Source of the DNA: Leuctra nigra
Taxonomy: Eukaryota > Arthropoda > Insecta > Plecoptera > Leuctridae
DNA: 64,000 nucleotides
Assembly: GCA_934045905.1 (NCBI GenBank)
Contig: OW203769.1
Location: forward strand, 17,019,705-17,083,704
Direction: 5' to 3'
Part shown: piece by piece, positions 45,221 through 54,950 of the stretch
Layout: every line of letters begins with the position of its first letter
Numbering within the stretch: the first letter of the stretch is position 1
The notes under the pieces: model-generated
Databases searched by the model: none
What the model saw: only the letters and a program-made list of their open reading frames with translations
Told to the model about the DNA's origin: nothing
Made by a program: the position numbers and the translations under genes

Positions 45221-48200
45221 ATTGGTTTCATTCTTGCACAAATGTATTCATCCCAACTACACTTTCTACCTTGATGATCAACTCTTGCTGTTGCTCAGAA
45301 TTATATTTTTTATGACTGAATGTTGATTTTGATGATCTGAGTTTGGACTTTCTGAATAAATGGACTTGAGACGATTATTTATATATTCAACAAATTTGAT
45401 TTCTTCTTTATATAGAACATTGTACATTTTGTAATTTTCTCATCTCTTTCTTTGAATTCCTCTTTATAATATTCCACATTAGTATCTCGAGAAGTACTTA
45501 ATATTTGCTGAAGCCTCATTCACAGATGCAACAATAAGGACGCAAAGTCTTGACGCAGAGGACTTTGTGTGTTATTCCGCGTGCTATGTGTGAATGTGGC
45601 TTCACTCTGCATCTCTCTCTCTCAGCTTGGCGTAGTGTATTGGCTTCTTTCTCTCGATCACTCATTCTCCATCACCGAGTAGATTTTCATAGTCGATGTC
45701 TGTAGCTAGAATCAAACACAACAGAATAAATATAATATTAAACAGAAACAGTGGAATTATAAACGAATTAACCTGAAATTTACAATCTAAATTTGAATTA
45801 AGCGTTGTTTATTGGACATAATACTGTTCTCCGTCTCAAGACGAAATTATTACACGCATTTATATTTATAAATAACAAAAAGCAGGAAAGAATTTATAAT
45901 AATAAAACAGCCATGTGGTTTGTTGCAGAAAATATACGCTAAAAATATTTTAAAATTGTAGCTAATTTACACTCTTGTGTTTCTGCAATACGACAATAAA
46001 ACAGCAAATAAACAACAGAGTTCTTAAAAATTCAGTTATTGGAGGATGTGGAGGTGCCTTATTGTGTGAATGGCACCTCCACCATGAAGAAGTAATGTAT
46101 TTTTACCTCTCTATAATCTTGAGTTACTTTTGAGAAGAAGCAATGAAATCTTTGTCAACCAATTAGAACCCACCGAGCTAAGATCCCATTGGTCCATACC
46201 GATTTGTATAATTGTTTTTTTCTTCAGAATATGGTTTATGAACTAATTATCAAAACAATAAGCGAACGAACATTTGTATAAGTTTTCATCAATTTGTTGT
46301 CATCTTAAATTATCTACCATAATAACAACATGTTCAGATAAAACGTGTTTCATCTTGTAGAAGGCTTTCAACTATGCATTTTAATCGTATTGTTACTATT
46401 TCAGTTAAATGCTTGTCAACTATACATTTAATCCTGCGCTTTGCTGACTTGCTTTCCAATTCTTTGTGGAATAAACGCTTTGTTGAATGCAAGATTTTAG
46501 TTACCTTTTACAAACATCCTGTTCATAGATCCGTATTTTACGGAGATGAAATCTTTTCTGTCAGTTTCAATGGTCTAGATAAACTTTAAAACGGAAATTT
46601 GATTTCAACATTGTAAGTTTTTGAAAAGAAATGCATTTAAAATGTGTTATTACATTTTGTAAAGCAGACGTAAATAATGTTTGAAAATACAAACCCTGCG
46701 AATGGAATGGATTTGTGTCAAAACCATGCCGCCTTTACGATCTCATTTTTCCGAGCAGCGTTTATTTCTATTCAGTCACGGCCTTCTATTCAGGTCCATC
46801 TACGAAGAATAGGTGCTCATTATAAAGTCATTTGCTGCTGCGGCCGGCGAAAAACGGTACTACTAATTCACTAAATGAAGCGAAGTAATGGTCGGTAAAG
46901 AAGTTTGATTATACTTCATTGTTTTCTTTGAAAGTGACAATTAATTGAGAGCTATTTTAAGCGAAGAAGGAACTGTTTTTTTCTGTTGATACGTAGATGC
47001 AAAGTTAGGACGATATGTCTGCCGCAAGGTAGGCGCTGCCATCACTTGAATTACAAATGGCGGCGTCCGTGTGTATATTTATGTAATTATTCAATCATTT
47101 CAAACATTGTAGCGTTTCACAATGTAATTCGGTAACTCAAAAGGCGAAAAATTATTTATCTTCACTGAAGAACTGCTAAAGTCTCCCAATTTTATTCTAA
47201 TATTTTCTTGTATTTCATTAATTTCATTCTGCTATTCATAAATTCATGATGTAAAACAGAAGCTTCGTTTAAACTAACAAATGCGAATGGCATCTAGCAA
47301 TACCAAGTCTGATCGTGCTACCACATGGCGGGAGAAAGTTTTTGCATCTAGAATGGAACGAACTGATGAAGAGGGCTGTGCGAGATGTTGCATATTCGCG
47401 ATAAAAACACGATGTTTGCGAGTATCTAAATCCAGAGCCTTCTAAAGTGGCGTTGCTGAATAATTGCCCGCTCCAGGGCGAAGTTCAAGTGTCACGCTGA
47501 TGACGTCACAGCTACCTGGTTAACAAGATGACGTCATAACAGCCAGTCACTCTGGCTCACTCGCATGATGGAAATGCCAACCGCTTCTGAACCCAGTCAG
47601 AAGTTACGTTCAGACTTCTAACACGTCTCACAAAAGACTCATAACAATTTCTCATTAATTAACTTTGCCTAAATTAGAGACATTCGAAAATAAGAGACAC
47701 TGTCAAAGAAGCCCTACTATTTATGAAGGGTACAGGGAAAGAACGCTATAAGTCACATTCGGATGAAACTGAGATAAACGATGTTTTATGTTGAAACTTG
47801 TATCTATCTTCCATACAAATTGATATTTCAATTGCGTTTTTCAAGACTTTGTGGCTATATTTTCTAAAAACCGAGAGTATATTCTGAAAGCTCATAAAAA
47901 TCACTGCAATACACCTTAAACTCTATTTTTCAATAAATTGACTCAAAACGTTATTTCCCTGTACCTTTCATATGTTCACAACACAACGGTTCACATTTTC
48001 CATGACATTTGATGCGTTTAAAATAATGTTTTTGGTTTTTATTCTGGGAAACCGAAACGTGTAATTGCTTTTTAATTCTTGTTGTGTTCATGAAGAATAG
48101 TGGGGGGCGGAGGGAGGGGAAGCGCACAGGGTCCTGAATGCTTAGTATGCCAAATTTGGTTTAGATAGCTCAAAGAGTGTAGAGTCTAGGGAAAATACAG

Positions 48201-49099
48201 ACACCTACGTAATATTAGTTTAGTCACAGACTATAGTTAACAAATTCGAGTTAAAATTATGAACATGTTCAACATCTTAAGAAATATTATGCAATCTCAA
48301 TATGTAGAAACGGAACGATGAGAGTAATTCAACAAGTGCGACAGAGACAGTGCCCCCCCCCCCCCTCCCCCCCCCCCCCCCCCTTAAGGCTCGGATCTCT
48401 GCGCGCATATTAAATGATAAATTATAAATGCTAATGGACCTCACATTTGAATACTTAATGGCAGCCATATTAATTACACACACAACCTTATACCTGATTC
48501 TGAGACAGTATAGAAGACAGACGATACTTCAGTACAATTCCCTGGTTTTACGCAATTCTGGGCTTACAATTTCACACATACAGTTTAGTTTTACAGATAC
48601 CTATTCCTGTTTGACAACAATTCGGCCGTCACAATCTCTTGTGCCAAATATTTCCAGTCTAAAATAATAGGAAAACCACTGTCCTCAGAGGAGTATTTAA
48701 CTGGAAAATATGTATAATATTGCATTATTGTTATGATCTTGTTTACTTACTTATGTAGGTATCTCGCCTGTACATGTCATAACTCTTGCCCCCCCCCCCC
48801 CCCCCCCCCCCCCCCCACCCCGTCAGTAAGTTTCAATAGGTTGCCCTGGTATCAAGAAGTATTTAAAGAAGCCGATTGGAGTTGTACAGTCTGCAAAATC
48901 AAAGTGATCTGCGTTTTCAATCGTTTTCCTAACTATTTAGGGAACCTGTCAAAATACAACAATATTGAACATAATCAGAGTCGTCAACTGTTGACATTCA
49001 ACTTGGTAAAAAGTGACATGATCTAATGGCCGTTCTTCTAGCGTCTCTTCTAGAGACCTAAGTCTCGCTCCCACCGGGCCGCGTAAGCAATTCGACACT
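45221..49099. other. No supported gene
   Basis: Long, mostly AT-rich, intron-like stretch. It holds an 11-bp-stem hairpin (46048-46082), two TGACGTCA octamers (47501, 47529) and poly-C tracts (48353-48383 with one T; 48789-48816). No splice-bounded coding segment was found by eye. Confidence 0.3.
48789..48816. repeat. Poly-C tract (28)
   Basis: The longest homopolymer in the window: 28 consecutive C. Confidence 0.95.
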
Positions 49100-49109
49100 A
49101 AAAGTACCG

Positions 49110-49345
49110 ATAGAATGCGCTAGTAAAATAGTATGGCTGAAGAAACCAGTGCACAAACAATCTTCTTGACGCCTCGTTCAGAAGGCCGTGATCAAAACAA
49201 GTGTAATCTGTCAATATGCTGCTTTTGGTGAACAAACTAGTTCCTCATGAATGTGATGTAATGAAATATGCCGATTGTATTTGATTGTAGATACTGAGGT
49301 ACGCATCAATTTCTGTCATTTCACTATGTAGAACTTTTAACTTGT
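49110..49345 (+). repeat. Dispersed repeat G, copy 2
   Basis: Same ordered blocks as 12566-12800 (AAGGCCGTGATCAAAACAAG, GCTGCTTTTGGTGAACA, CGATTGTATTTGATTG). Confidence 0.6.
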
Positions 49346-49738
49346 TTCTATTACAAAGAAAGTGCCGTGCCCATGCGCACTAGAGTTAAACTTTTACCTC
49401 AAGATGTTAATTGTTGACGCTAGATGTCGTGATTGCAACTTCTACCGTGCTTCTATCCTCTCTTCTATACACCTTGGTTTTGCTTCCAGCCGGCCGTGTA
49501 AGCTATTAGCAGTCGTGTTGCGACCACTGCAAAGGGAATATCAACATGTTTGCGCTGGGAACAGGGGGGGGGGGGGTTGACGCGTTTAATTATGGAACTA
49601 TGTTACTGCATCAGTCAGTGGTGTGATGACGTCAGTCAGACTTGTTTTATGTACACGGAGCAATGTGATGAACCAAGCTCTACAGAGATGCTTCTTTAAA
49701 GGAATGCCCAAAGATATCTGAACAATGTGCTTAATTAA

Positions 49739-51424
49739 GAGGGCTGAGTAGTGAGCGTGGCCTTGAAGAGTTTTTAATCGATTTTTATCAATATCTTTTA
49801 CCAATGTAATTGTTAACAAAATAGGGCTTTTTACGAGTATTCAGAACAGTTCAATGAAAATAATTTCATAGTTTGGAATAAGTTATTAGTTTTACCCATA
49901 AAAAACACTCCGTGTAAAAATACCAGCCAAGTCTCTTCAACTAAAAAAAAAATAGAAGAAATCTAAAAATTCAGCACTGAAAAGTAGTGATATCAAAAAA
50001 AGGCCAAGTCAAAACTTTTAAAAATTACTTGGCGCATCGTGCATATAAATAGTATAGAAGTAGGTCGGTAATCAAATATACTCATCTATACATAAAATAT
50101 ATCTATAATCCCATAGAAAAACGATGCGCCAAGTAATTTTTAAAAGTTTTGACTTGGCCTTTTTTTGATATCACTACTTTTCAGTGCTGAATTTTTAGAT
50201 TTCTTCTATTTTTTTTTTAGTTGAAGAGACTTGGCTGGTATTTTTACACGGAGTGTTTTTTATGGGATATCATTCCTTTTTTCAGTTTATTCTTACAATT
50301 TGTAGCATATATTGTGGAACCAAAGACTATAATTCCTTTAAAAAAATACGCCTTTTTGATTTGGTTGCTAAGAAAAGTTGTGCTTGTTACTATGTATATG
50401 CTATAAATAATATGCTATAAAGTATAGCGGAAGTTTCGTTCCAATTGGTCCAGCCGTTCTCGAGTTATGGCATCACTTCCGGTTTTCAAAATGGCGGCTG
50501 ACTTCACTGCCACCTAAAATTTGTGTCTTTAAATGCTATGTAACATTATAAGCCTTCTGAATATGTAGTTATTGTTATAAGAGATGATTTCATTCAAATT
50601 TGGCATTTTTATGACGTCATTTCCGGTTTCGGTAAAAGTACATTTCTATTTTGACTGTTGATATTTCATTGAGAAGACCATCCGAATCGTTTGGCGCTAG
50701 TTTCGTCCCAATTGGTCCATCAGTTTTTAAGATATGACGTCACTTCCGGTTTCAAAATGGTGGCACAAAAAATTCGTAAGGACAAGGTATCATCAGACGC
50801 CAAAAGTGCATATATATGGTAAAAATTTCAGATCGATCGGCTCAGCCGTTTAGGCTGTGGCGCTGTCAACAGTGTTTCCTGATATCATCAGAATCATCAT
50901 CTTCAGAATCAGAAAGTGGTGTAATTTTACATATTTCACGGCCCTCTAGCACGAAAATGACATACCCTATTGTTCCCAAATTCGGTATATGGGGTGGGGT
51001 GGGCCATAGCTCGAAATTAAGATATTTTGCAACAATGTGAGATTTTCCAATTTTAAGATCCAGTAGGCCGAAAATGCCATGTTGTTGCTTACAGTAAAAG
51101 TGGTTGGTCTGCTCCTCAGTTTATTAGGCATTTACGGTATGTTGAGTGAGTGTGAGTGTACGGTACGACTTGGCTGGGTGGAGCGACCGCTCCACTAGAT
51201 TTTGTCCAACAGATGTTGAGTGCCATAATTTTACTTATTTTCTGGCACTAAACATCTGTAGGACAAAGTAAATCTAATAAACCATTACAAGCTATGGAAT
51301 TATTTTCATTGAACTGTTCTGAATACTCGTACAAAGCCTTATTTTGTTAACAATTACATTGGTAAAAGATTTTGATAAAAATCGATTAAAAACTCTTCAA
51401 GGTCAAACTCACTACCCAGCCGTC
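49739..51424. mobile_element. Foldback TTAA MITE family C, copy C3 (split by B3)
   Basis: TTAA at 49735-49738 and 51425-51428. Left arm from GAGGGCTGAGTAGTGAGC, right arm ending CTCACTACCCAGCCGTC. The two parts (49739-49894 and 51200-51424) together equal one C element; B3 occupies the middle. Confidence 0.85.
49895..51199 (+). mobile_element. Helitron-like family B, full-length copy B3
   Basis: Inserted in C3 between GTTTTA and TTTTGTCC; C1 shows GTTTTATTTTGTCC uninterrupted, so the insertion made no target duplication and lies between A and T. It starts CCCATAAAAAACACTCC (the TC expected at the very tip is lost) with a foldback at 49895-50266 (146-bp arms) and ends GTGGAGCG-AC-CGCTCCACTAGA. 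The interior has TGACGTCA at 50612 and 50735. No ORF. Confidence 0.72.
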
Positions 51425-51760
51425 TTAATAGATAATTTCCTTGTGTACCATATAAACGCAAGAAAAAGTGGGGTAGCCGAACTAATTTCCACGATATATC
51501 ACTTTATAAATGCTAGTTAGCCTTAACACACCTATCCCTCAGTCCTCTTAAAGAGCATTTTCAAGAATAGAGATTCCTCGTAATTTTCTTGGTCCTCATA
51601 TGAATTCTTAATTAAATTTAAAAATGTATGTGGTGCATAACAAAATTACGACATAAATAACTGTATTAAAACAAGAAGAGATTCTATCCGTTAATATACT
51701 ATTTAAAACCACGTACTATTGGATCCCTGGTATTACTATTAAAAACATATTAATTAAATC

Positions 51761-51792
51761 AATATTTCGACGATGTATCGTCTTAATCAGGC
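51761..51792 (-). ncRNA. Degenerate hammerhead-like motif
   Basis: Minus strand: CTGATTA, stem II GACGA/TCGTC with a four-base loop TACA, GAAAT. Stem II is perfect and GAAA is present, but the core reads CTGATTA rather than CTGATGA and stem I is not evident. It resembles Penelope-type terminal sequence, decayed. Confidence 0.3.
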
Positions 51793-52138
51793 AACTGAAC
51801 AATTTTCATATGAAGAAGAAGAAAGAAAGAAAACCTTAAAGTCCCTAAATGCCGTTGATCTTACACTTTTATGCTCCCTGTAATGGACTTAAGAAGATAA
51901 ATAAATCATTACGAAAAATCAATGTAAAAAGTAAACATTATTTGACACAGTAACACGATTGTTATAGAGTAGATAATGATGGTCCTACTCCTAGCATGAG
52001 CGATAGAAAGCACGCCGACGGAAATGATGCCGAGCGGCTGGCAATGTAATGACGTCATTTCCGTCGGCTTGATGACGTCACCAAGTGTCATGGCGGCCGT
52101 GCCACGGGGTCTGACCGATGTGTGTTTCTTTGTTGCAG

Positions 52139-52189
52139 GTGAGTTTGGCGAGAAGTTCTTGCCCAACGGCGACCTGCGATGCGGCCATA
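52139..52189 (+). CDS. Internal exon, 51 nt, of an unidentified gene
   Basis: A polypyrimidine tract and acceptor TGTTTCTTTGTTGCAG end at 52138; the donor ATA/GTAAGT begins at 52190. The 51-nt exon keeps frame. In the frame with a split first codon it reads EFGEKFLPNGDLRCGH, with about 13 of 16 complete codons ending in G or C, in strong contrast to the AT-rich surroundings. I do not recognise the protein. No neighbouring exon was found in the window, so the host introns would have to be long. The exon could be constitutive or alternatively spliced. Splice signals and codon bias are seen directly; membership of a real gene is inferred. Confidence 0.5.
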
Positions 52190-52270
52190 GTAAGTTCAAC
52201 ACAAGGGGGTGGGGGGGGACGAGATTCTTTTCATTTTAGACCATATTTAACAGAAGCATCGCAACAACCA

Positions 52271-52398
52271 GGAGCCCTATTCTAGAACGTTTTCCCAATT
52301 CCATTCTGATGGAATCCGGTCACGGCCATAAGGATTAACATTGAATGAAATCGAATTCAATCAGAATTATGAATATAAAAGTTCTAGAATAGGGCCCC
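52271..52398. mobile_element. Small MITE family I, copy 2
   Basis: Inverted ends GGAGCCCTATTCTAGAAC and GTTCTAGAATAGGGCCCC, interior as in 22374-22509. No coding sequence. Confidence 0.75.
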
Positions 52399-53650
52399 AG
52401 ACTAACTTGAGTACAAAACTACAACGTAGGTTCATACTTCACGCAACTGAACACAAGAAACAGCAAAATAATTGTAAAAAGATTTCATGATTCTAGATTT
52501 ATTGTTTTAGAAATTGATACATATTTACTATTGCTCGATTTGAATAAGATTAACTGTCTTGTGACAGGGCATCCACAAAAGAGCTGCTTCCCAGGGTAGA
52601 AATGACGAGAAACAGATATTCTCTGATTTCCACCCTAGAAATTTATCCAAACCCAAGTTTAGAATCAGTATAGCCACGAATATGCGATGTATACACCTAC
52701 GGTCAGAATCATTGACGACTGCTTAGTTGGAGCTGGAATTACTTTTTAAGTATGAGGTGGTTGGTTTGTTCTTAAAATCAAACCCTTAAGTCTCATATGC
52801 TCGCCATCTGCGTTTGCTTCTGTGTTCTCGTTTGGATAATCAAGTTTTGAAAAGGACTTAGAACTTTGCAAGCAATTTATGTGACCGCGGGTGTACCTTT
52901 CTATAACCGCATTCACGTGGCGCCTAATAGGCCACGTCCACCTCCTTCTCATCCACATCATGCCTAGTTCCAGAACAGTGTCACGTTAAACGCCACTGAA
53001 ATAACACATTCGATGCGATCTTATATCTCGCAAGGGGGCGACAAAGTCCTGTTGAAACAATACGAATCCCCCCCCCCCCCTCTCTGTCTCGCGCCTAAAT
53101 AATGCGTGGTGTTGTCTTTGTCGCGCCGCCATGTTTGATCCATGTCACGTGACCGCCCCGGGCTAATTCTATTGATGTGTCGGACGAGACGTTTGATGCG
53201 CTGCACTCGCAACGGTCGAGATCAAACGACCGCTTTGCTCGGACATGCCAGGGGGGGGGGGGTGAGTCGCAATTCTATGGTACTTGTTATGAAAAAAACA
53301 TTTGAAACATACATACGAGTTGTGGAGAAGATGAGATGTGTCATCGCGTAGGGGTTTGTGAGCTTTTAGAATTTCCCCTCGGTTTGATGGAAGTATTGAT
53401 ACGTTTCCTTCAAGTGAACTTTTAAACTGGGGCTGTCAGTGCATATGCATGGACTTTCGCTTTCCACTTCTCACTTTCTCTTTCACTCTCCGACCCTTTG
53501 GCATGTAAAACTATCTGAATAGGGAATATGAATACACTTTTCGTGAGTTTTCTAAATAAAACATGTGTATTTCTAAAACACACTATTCTTACCATCGAAG
53601 GTTTATATTTTCATTCGCAGGTATAATTACAAAATTTAAATTCAGTTGAC
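52399..53650. other. No supported gene
   Basis: A GC-rich 170-bp block (53081-53250) lies between C13 (53068-53080) and G12 (53251-53262). It includes GCCGCCATG and CACGTG. One plus-strand frame is open for about 32 codons, but no acceptor or start supports it. The rest is AT-rich. Confidence 0.3.
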
Positions 53651-54144
53651 ATTTTGGCGGTAAGGAATTTGATGTCATTTTTTCCAGCTATTTGATTGTT
53701 AAAATAGATGTCACTCGCTGATGATAGGGCATGCAAAAAATCGGACGATAAGTTGTCCGCCGTAAGCATCATGAGCGTTTTGTGGGAAAGTGTTTCATCT
53801 TTATACCGAAATTCTTTGGTTTCAGTATCTTTGGATTACACTCAGCTGATTTTGTTGACAGTTTGACAGCTGACAGTTCAAACCTGTGTAGTTAAAAATA
53901 GTCGTTCAAAAGTAATTCCACGCCTAGTAAATAATCATTTAAAGTTCCATTGTTACCCTAAAGTTATTGGAAATCACAGCCGTTTTTCAAATGAAAGTCA
54001 CCGCCGCCTATAGTTGACTGACACACAGCCCGCTAATCTTACTAACTTGTTTTTTCCCACAAAATGCATTGTGCTGCTATCTGCTGGTTGTTTCGCTTTG
54101 CACATGCCCTATTAGTAAATGTTATTCTGTTTTCCCGCCAAAAT
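53651..54144. mobile_element. Foldback MITE K
   Basis: Ends TTTTGGCGG (53652) and CCGCCAAAA (to 54143). Inner inverted pairs AGGGCATG / CATGCCCT and TTTTGTGGG / CCCACAAAA are in matching order. The arms are imperfect and no TSD is clear. Confidence 0.6.
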
Positions 54145-54196
54145 AGTCCACGGATCAAAATTATTTTATTTATAGCTATGGTCAAGGCATGAACTA

Positions 54197-54870
54197 ATAC
54201 TGCTATACAGGGATAGATAACGCCGTATCAATTACATGCTAAACCACAGTCCCTATCCGTGTCCTGTTTTCAAATAAAATTCACAGAAATAAAACATGGC
54301 CAACCACTAAAAGACCAATATTATGAGGTTTCTTGTCAAGCTGACACAATGCCTACACCAATATATTACCAAAACATGATGTATATAGGAGCGCCAATAC
54401 AATATTGACTTAATTAAACCAGACAAACCTTAATAAACAGCTTATGTACAGAGAAAGCCATGTCAACACGAAGGCGGGTTTTCAGATTCTTAAATATGAA
54501 CGGAAAAATTGAATAGTTTCATTCTGATGTCTTGCTAATTTACATATTTACTCTCTGCTTCATGGGCAATTAAATAAACACTGATTCTTCTTCTTTTGGC
54601 GTGGGAGTATTCACAGTATTGTCAGTTATTTTACGGATGAAGAAACAATTAAAGAAAATCACAATAAATACGACAAAAGCACGTAAAATATGTCAAAACA
54701 TTTTTGTATCAGCTGTTTCAATGAAGTGACTTTCAGAAGGCTGTGGTTTGTATTACTTTTACTGCATGCATGAAAACTGCATGAAAACGAAAGTAGAAAT
54801 GTTTAGAAGGCTAAGGTGAACCGGATAATTCAAATGAAACGCGAAGTTATCTATCCCTGTATAGCAGTAT
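54197..54870. mobile_element. TA-flanked inverted-repeat element
   Basis: TIRs ATACTGCTATACAGGGATAG and CTATCCCTGTATAGCAGTAT (25 bp alike) are flanked by TA on each side (54195, 54871). TA duplication suggests a Tc1/mariner-type MITE, but no transposase remains. 674 bp. The flanking ATGGTCAAGG repeats on both sides belong to the target. Confidence 0.68.
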
Positions 54871-54879
54871 TAATTCATG

Positions 54880-54950
54880 GTCAAGGTCCATGCTTTCGAA
54901 TGCTCTCTAATCAAACGTGTTCACTCAAGCTTTTTCCAAGTAACTAATAA
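54880..54950 (+). mobile_element. Decayed Helitron-like family A 3' end
   Basis: GGTCAAGGTCCATGCTTTCG, then CTCTAATCAAACGTGTTCAC and CAAGTAACT resemble the subfamily at 43350-43543; the terminal CTAG is lost. Confidence 0.3.

Noticed and set aside
53091..53262. Possible exon ending at a GTGAGT after G12
   Set aside because: The donor-like GTGAG lies inside a G run, no acceptor or start supports it, and codon choice is mixed. It may be a GC-rich regulatory block.
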